Assembly: GCA_024689525.1 (NCBI GenBank) | Contig: JAILDI010000140.1 | Span: 1 to 29,535 of the forward strand | Length of the DNA stretch: 29,535 nt | Direction: 5' to 3' | Source: Bacteroidales bacterium | GTDB taxonomy: Bacteria; Bacteroidota; Bacteroidia; Bacteroidales; UBA932 | In this document: piece by piece, positions 14,081-23,420 of the stretch | Position numbering within the stretch: position 1 is the stretch's first letter | How the letters are laid out: the number at the start of each line of letters is the position of its first letter | Notes under the pieces: model-generated | The model's input: only the letters and a program-made list of their open reading frames with translations | Databases searched by the model: none | What the model was told of the DNA's origin: nothing | Position numbers and translations under genes: made by a program

Positions 14081-17000
14081 CTAGAACTTAAGGTTGATAC
14101 CGAATGTCCAGCTGCGGGGCTGGGGAATCCACATGCAGTCCAGGCCCATCTTCGTGGCGTTCAGGGAAGTGTTCACTTCCGGATCCAGGAAACGGAACGG
14201 GCTGTACAGCCATATATTGTCACCCTGCACATAGACGCGGAGCTTGTCCACACCGATGCGTTTTGTCAGTGTCTGCGGCAGGGTATATCCAAGCGACAGG
14301 TTTCTCAGACGGATATAAGAAGCGTCGTGGAGGAAACGGGTATTCTTGAACATAGTAGAGTTCCAGGTATAGCCGTAAATGGCACGGGGCGTAGTGTTCG
14401 TGGTGCCGGGGCCTGTCCAGCGGGCGAGGGCTTCCGACTCCTGTGCGGGCCAGTTGCCGTTTCCAAGACGCAGGCCGCCGGTCCAGTACTCATAGAGTTT
14501 CGCACCATAGGAGAACGTGAAGAAGATATTGAAATCCAGGCCCTTGTAAGTAATGGAATTGTTCAGACCTCCGGTGAACTTCGGATTGGGAGAGCCCACG
14601 AACTGGCTGTCATAGGCCGATGAAATATCGCCGTCAGGTTTGCCGTCCGGACCGCCCACATCCTCATAGATGCAGTCTCCGGCACGCACGCCATAATTCT
14701 CGTACAGGTATGTGGGCACCTCTTCATCGCTCTGGTATATACCTGTCATCTTTATCATGTAGAAGCTGCCCACCTCTTCGCCCACTTTCAAAGCGTGATA
14801 GTCGTCGGTGCGCAGAATTTCATCCTCACCGATGAGGGCGGTGAGTTTGTTCCTCACGAACGAGATGTTGAAATCGCCCTTCCAGTGAAGGTCGTGCTTG
14901 CCAAGATTGCCCCCGATTGCGAATTCAAGACCCTTGTTCCTCATCGAACCGATATTGCTCGTATAGTTCGTAAAACCTGTAGTTGCCGAAACTGGCTTGT
15001 CGTAAAGCAGGTTGCGCGTATCCTTCAGGAAAGCGTCGGCCGTTACGGTAAGGGCTCCGTCGAAGAATGACAGGTCCGTTCCGATGTCGTACTGGTCGGC
15101 CTTTTCCCATTCCAGGTCGCGGTTGCCCTGGGTCATTACGGCCAGGCCGTTCCGGTTCATGTAGTTGTATCCGCCGTTGGCAAGGGACTGATAGGCGTAG
15201 CTACCGATACCGCCCTGGTTTCCGGTTGCACCGTAACTTGCACGGAGTTTTGCCTTAGTGTCCTTCCACTGCCAGAACGGTTCTTCCGACATATTCCATC
15301 CCAGGGAAACGGACGGGAAGAAACCGTAACGGTGTTCGGGGGCGAACTTTGAAGATCCGTCGAAACGGGCGTTCACCGTAATCAGGTACCGGTTCTCCCA
15401 ATTGAGGGTTGTTCGGTGCATGAACGACTGAAGGGCCCACGTGGACAGACCGCTGGTCACATCGGTGAATTCCGCCGCAACCGAGTTGACGTCAAACGAC
15501 TTTGACGGGAAGCCCTGGCCCTTCTGCAACGCAGTGGAATTGTTGTCCATCTGGAAGGAGTGTCCCAGCATCGCATCCAGGGTGAGTTTCCCGAACTTGT
15601 GATTGTAGCTGAGAACGTTATCCACCACAATAGAGGTGAAATTCTTCCTCGAGTCGATGAGCACGCCCACCGAGTTGCCGTACATGTGCTCCGAAGTATA
15701 CTGCACGTGGTCTTCCGCCGCCATGATATCACCTCCGAAACTGGTCTTGAAATTGAGGTCCTTGCTGAAGTTCAGCTTCATATAGGCCGATCCGTACATG
15801 CGGTAGCTCCTGTTGTAGACATGCTGCTCGTTGATAGCCTGCACAAGGTTGTAATGTAGCAATTCCGCGTTTATGATAGTATATGATCCGTCGGGCTTGA
15901 ACGGCGTATCCCAGGGCCTGTGCTCCAGGCCGTGGGTGAGCATGGACGTACCGATGCTTCCGTCAGGGACGCGGTTTGCGTTGGTGTAGCTGAAATTCAT
16001 CGCCGCACCCACCGACAGCCATTTCCGCACATCGGAATTCACATTTGTCTTGAGAGTGTATTTCTCGTAAAGGCTGCCGATACCCACGCCTTCATTCTGT
16101 TTGGCGTTGGCCGAGATGTAGTAGTTGGCGTTCTCGGATCCGCCGGATACCGACACGGCCGCGTTCCAGCTCTTCGCCACGCGGAAAACCATGTCCAGCC
16201 AGCTGAACTGGGGCTTTCCCGGATAAGGATTCTCCAGACGGGCGATGGAGGAGCCTGTCTGGATGTTGTAATTGTCGATGGCCTCGTTCTGAACCTCCAG
16301 GTACAGGTCGGCATCGGCCACTTTCAGTTTGTCCAGATTTGCAAGCCAGCTTAGACCGAAACTTGCATCGGCACTGAGCTTGGGAGCGCCTTTTGCACCC
16401 TTCTTGGTGGTGATGATAATGACGCCGTTGGTTCCGCGGGACCCATATATCGCCGCCGATGCTGCATCTTTCAGTACCTGGACGCTTTCGATATCGGCAG
16501 GATTGATGTCGGACAGGCCGGTGAGGGATTCACCTCCCCATGCACCGGTATCGCCCGATGTGTTGCTCATGGGAATACCGTCGATAACATAGAGAGGCTC
16601 GTTGCCAGCCGTGAGGGATCCGATGCCTCGGATGCTCACGCGGCTTTTTCCGCCCGGTGTACCGGATGCGGCGGTTACATTCACGCCCGCAATGCGGCCC
16701 TGAAGCATTGCATCGGGGCTCAGCACCTGGCGCTCGCCTTCTTCGGCAGGCCTGTATGTGGTAATCGCCGAGGTGATGTCGCGGCGCTGCATAGAGCCAT
16801 ATCCCACCACAACCACTTCTTCAAGAAGGTTTACGTCTTCTGCCATGACGATTAACAGCCCTTCCGTGCGGGTGCCCGTGATAAAACTTGCATCCTGATA
16901 GCCCAGCATGTTTACAATAAGGGTATTTCCCTTATCGGCCTGGATGGAAAAAGATCCGTCAAAAGATGTAATCACGACCACATCAGTATCCTTGACGCGA

Positions 17001-17374
17001 ACTACCGCGCCGATCAGCGGGCCGTCTTTGTCCACCACAGTACCGGAATAGGTCTGTCGCCTGGGGCGGTCCTTTTCCTTTTCGACAATCAGAATCATCT
17101 TGCCGCTTATCCGCGCTTCGGCATTGGTGCCGTCAAGCAGGACCGGAAGAAGCTCGGTGAGCGTTTTCCCGCTTGGCGTGGAAACAGTCTTTCCAAGATC
17201 AAGCAGGTTTTCGTTGTATGCTATGGAATAACCGCTCTGCTGTTCAACGACGGACAATGCCTGAGCCAGGGTCATCTGTCTCTGGGAGAAACTGATGACC
17301 GGGCTCTGGGCACGCGCCGCTATTGGAAGCAGAAGGCCCACAAGCATACAGACAAGGAATCTTGTCTTTCTCAT
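14081..17374 (-). CDS. susC: SusC-like TonB-dependent transporter with STN signalling domain
   Basis: This is a 1097-residue outer-membrane protein with a signal peptide ending ARAQ. Residues about 28-100 are an STN domain (LAQALSVVEQQSGYSIAYNE), used to signal to FecR-type anti-sigma factors. Residues about 108-190 are a carboxypeptidase-D regulatory-like domain. A TonB-box-like EEVVVVGYGSM precedes the plug (LQGRIAGVNVT, SRVSIRGIGSL, EPLYVIDGIPM, IYGSRGTNGVIIITTK). The rest is a 22-strand-type barrel ending in a terminal phenylalanine (WTFGINLKF). With the adjacent SusD-like protein it would import oligomers driven by TonB. The STN domain plus the fecR and sigma genes just upstream indicate trans-envelope control. 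The susC start is 11 bases after the fecR stop. Confidence 0.95.
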   Translation of the reverse strand: MRKTRFLVCMLVGLLLPIAARAQSPVISFSQRQMTLAQALSVVEQQSGYSIAYNENLLDLGKTVSTPSGKTLTELLPVLLDGTNAEARISGKMILIVEKEKDRPRRQTYSGTVVDKDGPLIGAVVRVKDTDVVVITSFDGSFSIQADKGNTLIVNMLGYQDASFITGTRTEGLLIVMAEDVNLLEEVVVVGYGSMQRRDITSAITTYRPAEEGERQVLSPDAMLQGRIAGVNVTAASGTPGGKSRVSIRGIGSLTAGNEPLYVIDGIPMSNTSGDTGAWGGESLTGLSDINPADIESVQVLKDAASAAIYGSRGTNGVIIITTKKGAKGAPKLSADASFGLSWLANLDKLKVADADLYLEVQNEAIDNYNIQTGSSIARLENPYPGKPQFSWLDMVFRVAKSWNAAVSVSGGSENANYYISANAKQNEGVGIGSLYEKYTLKTNVNSDVRKWLSVGAAMNFSYTNANRVPDGSIGTSMLTHGLEHRPWDTPFKPDGSYTIINAELLHYNLVQAINEQHVYNRSYRMYGSAYMKLNFSKDLNFKTSFGGDIMAAEDHVQYTSEHMYGNSVGVLIDSRKNFTSIVVDNVLSYNHKFGKLTLDAMLGHSFQMDNNSTALQKGQGFPSKSFDVNSVAAEFTDVTSGLSTWALQSFMHRTTLNWENRYLITVNARFDGSSKFAPEHRYGFFPSVSLGWNMSEEPFWQWKDTKAKLRASYGATGNQGGIGSYAYQSLANGGYNYMNRNGLAVMTQGNRDLEWEKADQYDIGTDLSFFDGALTVTADAFLKDTRNLLYDKPVSATTGFTNYTSNIGSMRNKGLEFAIGGNLGKHDLHWKGDFNISFVRNKLTALIGEDEILRTDDYHALKVGEEVGSFYMIKMTGIYQSDEEVPTYLYENYGVRAGDCIYEDVGGPDGKPDGDISSAYDSQFVGSPNPKFTGGLNNSITYKGLDFNIFFTFSYGAKLYEYWTGGLRLGNGNWPAQESEALARWTGPGTTNTTPRAIYGYTWNSTMFKNTRFLHDASYIRLRNLSLGYTLPQTLTKRIGVDKLRVYVQGDNIWLYSPFRFLDPEVNTSLNATKMGLDCMWIPQPRSWTFGINLKF

Positions 17375-17385
17375 AGGTCTTTAGC

Positions 17386-18294
17386 TTATTTAATGTAAAT
17401 GGAATTGTCTGTGTGTGTGAATTGCATGTGAGGCACGACAACGCACAGGGCCTCCATCAACTCATCCACGGTTTCACCGTGAATGAATCGGGCCGTTATC
17501 ACCGCGCTGTCGTATTTGTCCGTGGCCAGATACACCTGGACGCCGTAATGGCGCTGGACTATTCTTAATATTTCGTGTATGGACGCCGAACGGAAACAGA
17601 GTTCTCCGCTTGTCCATGACAGGGATTCAATGGAATTTGCCTTCTCCTTTATAATGGCGCCAGTGGCCTTTTCATAAGAGACTCTCTCTTCCGGTTCAAG
17701 TTTTACCAGGCGTTCGGGAGCATCGTTGGGCCACACTGAAACAGACCCGCGATTCAGCGTTGCAGTGACGGTGGGAGAATCGAAATAGGCATTTACGTCG
17801 AACATCGTTCCATAAACCATCACTGTTATATCCGAGGTCTTCACCTCAAATGGAGATGTCTCCGATGCCGTCACATCAAATACGGCTTCTCCTGAAAGGA
17901 AAACACTGCGCTCTTTCCCGAAAGATTCCGGATAAATGAGTACCGACTGGGAATTCAGCATAACACGTGAATTGTCCGGCAGAACCACATCCGTAGTTTC
18001 GCCGCTTGCTGTGGAGCACTGGATGTAATTCACCGCAACGGGCTCTGCCTGAGAGGCCGAACGACTTGCATACCATATTGAAAGTGCCGGAACCAGAATA
18101 AGCGCAACCGCAGCCGCAGCGGCCAGAAGCGAACGCTTCCAGATTACTATCCTGCGCCGTTTTTGCCCGTCCAGATATCTTTCAAGGGCGTTTGCCCTTG
18201 ACATTACCACCTTAAATGCCGCTTCAACCTCCGCATTGGAAACGGAGGAGCCGTCGATATTGTCCCAACCGGGAAAACTTCCGAAAATCGCCAT
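17386..18294 (-). CDS. FecR-family anti-sigma factor
   Basis: This is a 302-residue inner-membrane regulator. A cytoplasmic N-terminal part (1-53) would bind the sigma factor. One membrane helix lies at about 55-77 (LLAAAAAVALILVPALSIWY). The periplasmic FecR domain contains TTDVVLPDNSRVMLNSQS, VFLSGEAVFDV and PFEVKTSDITVMVYGTMFDVNAY. The C-terminal DUF4974-type domain (ASIHEILRIVQRHYGVQVYL) receives the signal from the STN domain of SusC. It lies between the ECF sigma gene (57-base gap) and susC (11-base gap), the standard order for this type of locus. Confidence 0.92.
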   Translation of the reverse strand: MAIFGSFPGWDNIDGSSVSNAEVEAAFKVVMSRANALERYLDGQKRRRIVIWKRSLLAAAAAVALILVPALSIWYASRSASQAEPVAVNYIQCSTASGETTDVVLPDNSRVMLNSQSVLIYPESFGKERSVFLSGEAVFDVTASETSPFEVKTSDITVMVYGTMFDVNAYFDSPTVTATLNRGSVSVWPNDAPERLVKLEPEERVSYEKATGAIIKEKANSIESLSWTSGELCFRSASIHEILRIVQRHYGVQVYLATDKYDSAVITARFIHGETVDELMEALCVVVPHMQFTHTDNSIYIK

Positions 18295-18318
18295 AATTAT
18301 GAAGTTTTACATAATAAT

Positions 18319-18343
18319 GACGAAAAAGCGGCGCGTTGCACCC
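18319..18343 (-). promoter_or_regulatory. Candidate ECF-sigma-dependent promoter upstream of fecR-susC
   Basis: On the minus strand the 57-base sigma-fecR gap reads GGGTGCAAC (18343-18335), 12 bases, then CGTC (18322-18319). An AAC-type -35 and a CGTC-type -10 are typical of ECF sigma factors. The spacing is shorter than in the enterobacterial ECF consensus, so this is tentative. It would give positive autoregulation of fecR, susC and downstream genes. Confidence 0.4.
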
Positions 18344-18351
18344 AATACATA

Positions 18352-18894
18352 CTATATAAATAGTGCAATGCAGGATGAAATCTTGCGGAGCTCCTTCAGA
18401 GCGGCGTTAATATGATTCTCAACAGTTTTCTTCGAGATGCCAAGTCTGCAGGCAATCTCGTCGTTCGAAAGCCCCTCCTTGCGGGAAAGCATAAATACTT
18501 CCTTGCGCTTGTATGGCATACGACCCACTGCTTCCTCGTACTGTTTGCGACGCTCGGCGGCAAAGTAGTCTTCGTCAAGGGGATATGTGGCGGCGGTATC
18601 GTGCTCGGAAGTAAAAGGAATCTTCACCCGGTTCGTGCGGCCGTAATCGATGGCGGCGTTCCTGCACATGCGGTAGAGATATGCCCCGGCAGAACGCAAC
18701 TTCCCTATCGAGGAACGAATGAGCCACAACTTCACAAAGATGTTCTGCGCCAAATCGCTCGCATCGGCCTCGTTCTCAACAAGAGTAAGCATAAAAGACT
18801 TGACCTTCGGATAGTAATACCCGAAGAAGGTGCGGAAAGCGCTCTCATCGCCCTCCGAGATGCGGCAAAGAAGTCTCTCTTCATCTGTGAGCAT
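18352..18894 (-). CDS. ECF-type RNA polymerase sigma-70 factor
   Basis: This is a 180-residue ECF sigma factor. Region 2 runs through [17 protein letters not shown] and [18 protein letters not shown] with the [16 protein letters not shown] helix. Region 4 is [19 protein letters not shown] and the helix-turn-helix [20 protein letters not shown]. It is the first gene of the utilisation locus and probably directs transcription of fecR-susC onward once FecR is triggered by the transporter. It is divergent from pgk, with an 87-base gap holding two overlapping promoters. Confidence 0.93.
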   Translation of the reverse strand: MLTDEERLLCRISEGDESAFRTFFGYYYPKVKSFMLTLVENEADASDLAQNIFVKLWLIRSSIGKLRSAGAYLYRMCRNAAIDYGRTNRVKIPFTSEHDTAATYPLDEDYFAAERRKQYEEAVGRMPYKRKEVFMLSRKEGLSNDEIACRLGISKKTVENHINAALKELRKISSCIALFI

Positions 18895-18901
18895 AGCACC
18901 G

Positions 18902-18933
18902 CGAATTTAGCAATTTTTCCAAGGTTTCGCAAA
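18902..18933 (-). promoter_or_regulatory. Candidate housekeeping promoter of the ECF sigma gene
   Basis: On the minus strand TTTG (18933-18930), exactly 20 bases, then TAAATTCG (18909-18902) matches the Bacteroidota -33/-7 arrangement with one mismatch in the -7 box. The predicted leader is only about 4 bases. Confidence 0.5.
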
Positions 18934-18940
18934 AAGTTTG

Positions 18941-18948
18941 TATCTTTG
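18941..18948 (+). promoter_or_regulatory. -7 box of the pgk promoter
   Basis: TATCTTTG matches TAnnTTTG exactly, about 33 bases before ATG 18982, giving a leader of about 30 bases. A -33 match is weak (T-rich stretch at 18914-18918). It overlaps the divergent sigma-gene promoter region. Confidence 0.6.
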
Positions 18949-18981
18949 TGGACTGGAAAATTCTTAAAACCTAAACAGAAT

Positions 18982-20235
18982 ATGCAACAGTTTATCGACA
19001 AGTACGACTTCACCGGCAAACGCGCCATCGTGAGAGTCGACTTCAACGTTCCCCTGAACGAAAACTTCGAAATCACCGACGACACCCGCATCCGCAGGGC
19101 GATGCCCACCCTCAAGAAGGTTCTTGCAAGCGGCGGTTCCGTAATCATCATGTCGCACCTTGGCCGTCCCAAGAAGGTGGATCCCAAATTCAGCCTCAAG
19201 CACATCGTTGGCCGCGTGAGCGAATGCCTCGGCGTTCCCGTACAGTTTGCCGATGACTGCATGAAGGCCGATGCACAGGCTGCCGCCCTCAAGCCCGGCG
19301 AGGCCCTCCTGCTGGAGAACCTCCGCTACTACGCAGAGGAAGAAGGCAAACCCCGCGGCCTGGCGGAGGATGCTTCCGACGATGAGAAGAAAGCCGCAAA
19401 GGCTGCCGTCAAGGCTTCCCAGAAGGAGTTCGTGAAGAAGCTCGCCAGCTATGCCGACTGCTACATCAACGACGCCTTCGGCACCGCACACCGCGCACAC
19501 GGCTCAACCGCCCTCATAGCCGAGTACTTCCCCAACGACAAGATGTTCGGCTACCTGATGGAAGGCGAAATCGAGGCTATCGACAATGTCCTCACTAATG
19601 CAAAACGCCCCCTCACCGCTATCATCGGCGGTTCCAAGGTGAGCTCCAAGCTCGCAGTTCTGAAGAACCTCGTGGGCAAGGTGGACAACCTCATCATCGG
19701 TGGCGGTATGGGCTATACCTTCATCAAGGCCCAGGGCGGCCACATCGGCATGTCCCTGCATGAGGACGACCTCATTCCCGATGCACTTGAAATCCTCCAG
19801 ACCGCAAAGGAGAAGGGTGTGAACGTAAGCCTTTCCGTAGCCACCGTGGCCGGCCAGAGCTTCGACAACGACACTCCCCGCCAGGTGTTCGACATCTACA
19901 ACATTCCTGACGACTGGGAGGGCATGGACGCTTCCCCGGCATCGCTGGAGAACTGGCGCAAGATTATCATGGAGTCCAAGACCATCCTCTGGAACGGCCC
20001 CGTGGGCGTATTCGAACTGCCCAACTTTGCAAAGGGAACCCTCCAGATCGCACAGGACCTGGCCGATGCAACCAAGGCCGGCGCATACACCCTCGTAGGC
20101 GGCGGCGACTCAGTGGCTGCCGTCACCCAGATGGGTTTTGCCGATAAGGTGAGCTATGTTTCCACCGGCGGCGGAGCAATGCTGGAAGCCATCGAGGGCA
20201 AAGTCCTCCCCGGCATCGCAGCAATCAGGGACTAG
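18982..20235 (+). CDS. pgk: Phosphoglycerate kinase
   Basis: This is a 417-residue cytoplasmic glycolytic enzyme that transfers phosphate between 1,3-bisphosphoglycerate and ADP. Visible motifs: [40 protein letters not shown], the hinge region [52 protein letters not shown] and the nucleotide-binding [10 protein letters not shown]. The length is typical of bacterial Pgk. The reading frame stays open far upstream of 18982, but ATG 18982 gives the conserved N-terminus and follows the promoter. Its TAG stop overlaps the stop of the convergent DUF2723 gene within the palindrome CTAG. Confidence 0.97.
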   Translation: MQQFIDKYDFTGKRAIVRVDFNVPLNENFEITDDTRIRRAMPTLKKVLASGGSVIIMSHLGRPKKVDPKFSLKHIVGRVSECLGVPVQFADDCMKADAQAAALKPGEALLLENLRYYAEEEGKPRGLAEDASDDEKKAAKAAVKASQKEFVKKLASYADCYINDAFGTAHRAHGSTALIAEYFPNDKMFGYLMEGEIEAIDNVLTNAKRPLTAIIGGSKVSSKLAVLKNLVGKVDNLIIGGGMGYTFIKAQGGHIGMSLHEDDLIPDALEILQTAKEKGVNVSLSVATVAGQSFDNDTPRQVFDIYNIPDDWEGMDASPASLENWRKIIMESKTILWNGPVGVFELPNFAKGTLQIAQDLADATKAGAYTLVGGGDSVAAVTQMGFADKVSYVSTGGGAMLEAIEGKVLPGIAAIRD

Positions 20236-23200
20236 TCTCCCAGACTAGCCCGGAGCCCTTTAATCATCGCCGACAGATCGTCGGCGATTTTTGTTGCCAG
20301 GTCGATGTCGCCGTAGTCCTCAAGGACGTCTTCCAGATAGTAGAGAGCCTGGTAGGCGGCCTCGAACTCCGGCTGTCCGAGCGTGGTGTACTTGCCATAG
20401 AAGGCCATAGTCTCCAGAAGGAGGTCGCCCATCTTCCCGGCGATCTCCCTGGCCGTGTCCTTCTCGCCCAGGAAGTAGTACAGTTCCGCCATGCGGATGC
20501 CCATATAGTCGTTGGTAGTGAAGCCTACGGGGATGGTTTCCATCGGGAAAATGTCCTCCGGAACCACTTCCCTGCACTTGTCCAGGATTTCCAGAGCCTT
20601 TTCGTCCTCATTCGCGTTAATCAGGGCGTTGGCCACGGTTACGAACAGCTGCCTCTGATTCAGTACACCCAGGAAGGTGTACATATTCTGGTAGTCCACG
20701 AAGTAGTCCTTCCGGCTGAGGGCGTCCCAGGTAAAGGTGCCGTCGGTCATCTTGCGGTACAGCTCCAGAGGATCGGCCTTGCCGATATTCTGGCTGGACA
20801 CCTTGTTCCTGAAGGGGACGAAGCGGTAGCTCCAGCAGTCGTACAGCAGATAATCCTTGATGCCCACGTTCAGGTCCCCGCCCATATTCAGCACGTTGAG
20901 GGGGCGGTCCCACTGATAGTTCGACAGCAGGTCGAGCATGAAGAGCTCCGGCTTGGTGAGGTAGTTCTTGTCCTTGGACATACTCAGGACGATGCTGTCC
21001 GGAAGGTCCTCCGGCTTGTAGAAGTCCGGATCCAGAATGCCGTATTTGAACACGTTCTCCTTGTTCACCGGCACGCTGATGTTACGCGCGCAGATGAAAT
21101 TCACCTTCTTGCCCCTCTGGAGCTCGATCTTCATCTTGGGGTTCTTGAACACGTCCATAACCTCCGAGATGGGCATCGTCTCGCCGGTGTCGTCCAGGAC
21201 GAACACATATTCATTGGTGCCGTAGAGGTAAGACTGCTGAGGGATGGTCAGCGGAAGCGGGGCGCTCTCGTTGCAGGCCCATTTCATCTGGTCGATATGC
21301 CAGTCGGTGCCAAGCAGGGAGGTGTTCACCACCCTCACGTCGGTGCGGAAGCTCTCCACCTCCTGTACATACCACAGGGGGAAGGTATCGTTGTCGCCAT
21401 GAGTGATGAGGATACCGTCCTTGCCCACGGAGTTCAGATAGTTCTTTGCCATCTCCACGGCCGTGGCGCGGTGGGAGCGGTCGTGATCGTCCCAGTTCTC
21501 GGCCGCCATAATTGCGGGGACGCACAGGCAGACGGCGGTGATGGCCGATGCCAGGGCCGGCATCGACCTTTCTGATTTCTTCTCCAGTGCCGATGCCAGC
21601 CACTCATACAGAGCGGCCACGCCCAGGCCTATCCACAGGGCGAACATATAGAACGATCCCGCATAGGCATAGTCCCTTTCCCTCACCTGATAAGGCGGCT
21701 GGTTAAGGTACAGCACCACGGCTATACCCGTCATGAAGAACATCAGGAACACCAGCCAGGAGCCCCGCTTGTCGCGGTCGAACTGGAATACCAGGCCGAT
21801 GATGCCCAGCAGCAGCGGCAGCAGGTAATAGTGGTTCTTGCCCTTGTTTTCCTTGAGGATTGCCGGAGCGTCGCTCTGATCGCCCAGACGGAGTTTGTCG
21901 ATGAAGCCGATGCCGCACTCCCAGTTGCCGGCGAACGGATTGCCGGGGCTGGGGCTGTGGATCTCATTCTGCCTTCCGGCGAAGTTCCACATGAAGTAGC
22001 GCCAGTACATCCAGTTCAGCTGATAGTCCAGGAAGAACGCCATATTGGCGCCGAATGTGGGCATACGGTATGTGGCTCCGCGCACGCGCTTGCCCTTTCC
22101 TCTAGTATAGGATTCGTAAAAGTCGATGTAGCGCTGGTCTCCACCGTTCCACATGCGGGGGAAGAACATCTTGCCCTCCGGATAATACTTCACGTCGGTG
22201 GGGCAGTCGGACTTGACGTACTTGCCGCCAAGAGGTGCCCAGTACTTCTCCTGCTTGAGTTCGTACGGGGAATCGTAGTATTGTCCGTAGATCAGGGGGA
22301 CGCTTCCGTACTGCTCACGGCTGAGGTAACGCACCAGGGTGTAGGGGTTATCGGGCTGATACTCGTTGGTAGGGGTCTTTACGCTGGAGCGGATGATCAC
22401 TATCGAGAACAGCGAGAAGCCGATGACAAGCGTTGTGACGCAAAGGAGAACGGTATTCCAGAACACGTTCTGCCTCTTGAGCGTGGAGAACAGGCCCCAG
22501 AAGCAAAGCACCAGCAGTGCTACCAGGAAGAACAGTGCACCGGTATTGTACGGCAGGCCCAGGCCGTTCACGAAGATACGGTCGAAGAAAGCCGCCAGCT
22601 TGGGCAGATAGGGGATAAACAGGAACACCAGCACGAACTCGATGAGTACGCCTATCATGAATATGCCCAGAAGCTTCTTGAAAGGCAGTTTCTTGTCTTC
22701 GTTCTTCCTGTAATAATACATGAAGACGAAGGCGGGAATAGTGAGCAGGTTGAGCAGATGGACGCCGATACTCAGGCCCATCAGGAATGCGATGAGCACT
22801 ATCCATCGACCCGAATGGGGCTTGTCGGCATCCTCATACCACTTGCACATGATCCAGAATACCAGGGCGGTGAACAGCGACGACATCGCGTACACTTCGC
22901 CCTCCACGGCGCTGAACCAGGCGGTGTCGCAGAAGCTGTAGGCAAGCGATCCCACGGCGCCGGCGCCGAAAATGGCTATTGCCTGAGCCGTTGTGTAATC
23001 TTCGCCCTTGGGTTTTATGAGCCTCTTGGCGAAGAACACGATGGTGAGATACAGCAGGAATACCGTGAGCGCGCCCAGAATGCCGTTGAAGCCGTTGATG
23101 GCAACGGCGGCCTTCTCCGGCGGGAAGGGGATGGTGACGATTCTCGCAAGGAGCTGGAACACGGGGTTTCCCGGGGGGTGGCCCACTTCCAGCTTGTACG

Positions 23201-23333
23201 ACGATGCGATGAACTCTCCGCAATCCCAGAAGGAGGCGGTGGGCTCGATTGTGCAGAGGTATGTGATGGCCGATACCAGCGTGACCACGGTGGCCACGAT
23301 GAGGTTCCAGCGCTTGAATGACTTCTTATCCAT
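20232..23333 (-). CDS. DUF2723 polytopic membrane protein (protein O-mannosyltransferase-like)
   Basis: This is a 1033-residue protein. The first half is strongly hydrophobic with about a dozen membrane segments. The second half (from about residue 620) is mostly soluble. The DUF2723 signatures are FWDCGEF (Asp37, Glu40), [10 protein letters not shown] (50-59) and [15 protein letters not shown] (135-149). The family is related to GT-C glycosyltransferases, including eukaryotic TMEM260, a protein O-mannosyltransferase. In Bacteroidota it may therefore glycosylate exported proteins with a lipid-linked sugar, although its role is not settled. ATG 23333 ([10 protein letters not shown]) is chosen as the family start. 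An upstream in-frame extension would cross a promoter box. Confidence 0.88.
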   Translation of the reverse strand: MDKKSFKRWNLIVATVVTLVSAITYLCTIEPTASFWDCGEFIASSYKLEVGHPPGNPVFQLLARIVTIPFPPEKAAVAINGFNGILGALTVFLLYLTIVFFAKRLIKPKGEDYTTAQAIAIFGAGAVGSLAYSFCDTAWFSAVEGEVYAMSSLFTALVFWIMCKWYEDADKPHSGRWIVLIAFLMGLSIGVHLLNLLTIPAFVFMYYYRKNEDKKLPFKKLLGIFMIGVLIEFVLVFLFIPYLPKLAAFFDRIFVNGLGLPYNTGALFFLVALLVLCFWGLFSTLKRQNVFWNTVLLCVTTLVIGFSLFSIVIIRSSVKTPTNEYQPDNPYTLVRYLSREQYGSVPLIYGQYYDSPYELKQEKYWAPLGGKYVKSDCPTDVKYYPEGKMFFPRMWNGGDQRYIDFYESYTRGKGKRVRGATYRMPTFGANMAFFLDYQLNWMYWRYFMWNFAGRQNEIHSPSPGNPFAGNWECGIGFIDKLRLGDQSDAPAILKENKGKNHYYLLPLLLGIIGLVFQFDRDKRGSWLVFLMFFMTGIAVVLYLNQPPYQVRERDYAYAGSFYMFALWIGLGVAALYEWLASALEKKSERSMPALASAITAVCLCVPAIMAAENWDDHDRSHRATAVEMAKNYLNSVGKDGILITHGDNDTFPLWYVQEVESFRTDVRVVNTSLLGTDWHIDQMKWACNESAPLPLTIPQQSYLYGTNEYVFVLDDTGETMPISEVMDVFKNPKMKIELQRGKKVNFICARNISVPVNKENVFKYGILDPDFYKPEDLPDSIVLSMSKDKNYLTKPELFMLDLLSNYQWDRPLNVLNMGGDLNVGIKDYLLYDCWSYRFVPFRNKVSSQNIGKADPLELYRKMTDGTFTWDALSRKDYFVDYQNMYTFLGVLNQRQLFVTVANALINANEDEKALEILDKCREVVPEDIFPMETIPVGFTTNDYMGIRMAELYYFLGEKDTAREIAGKMGDLLLETMAFYGKYTTLGQPEFEAAYQALYYLEDVLEDYGDIDLATKIADDLSAMIKGLRASLGD
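20266..20292 (+). terminator. Rho-independent terminator of pgk, inside the DUF2723 coding end
   Basis: A perfect 9-bp stem ATCGCCGAC / GTCGGCGAT (20266-20274 with 20280-20288) encloses the loop AGATC and ends in TTTTT (20288-20292). It lies 30 bases after the pgk stop but within the last 20 codons of the convergent DUF2723 gene, so the same bases serve both genes. Confidence 0.8.
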
Positions 23334-23371
23334 CCGGTTCAGGTTATCAGACAAAATAACGTAATATCCTG

Positions 23372-23379
23372 CAAATATA
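23372..23379 (-). promoter_or_regulatory. Candidate -7 box of the DUF2723 gene
   Basis: The minus strand reads TATATTTG, an exact TAnnTTTG match, with an inferred leader of about 35 bases before ATG 23333. It is 22 bases from the divergent menG box, so the two promoters share upstream DNA. Confidence 0.5.
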
Positions 23380-23401
23380 AGCATTTTTGCGGGGGTTTTC
23401 G

Positions 23402-23409
23402 TATATTTG
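23402..23409 (+). promoter_or_regulatory. Candidate -7 box of menG
   Basis: TATATTTG matches TAnnTTTG and lies 11 bases before the menG ATG, so the predicted leader is only about 8 bases. Confidence 0.5.
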
Positions 23410-23420
23410 TGCTTTCGATT

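Noticed and set aside
18412..18981. A 190-codon upstream extension in frame with pgk
   Set aside because: It runs antisense through the ECF sigma gene and across two promoters; Pgk homology starts at ATG 18982 and the total length would be abnormal.
21831..23321. A 496-codon open frame on the plus strand
   Set aside because: It lies wholly opposite the DUF2723 gene, is rich in His/Glu/Gln/Arg as expected for the complement of a hydrophobic protein, and shows no domain; it is a shadow of high-GC coding sequence.
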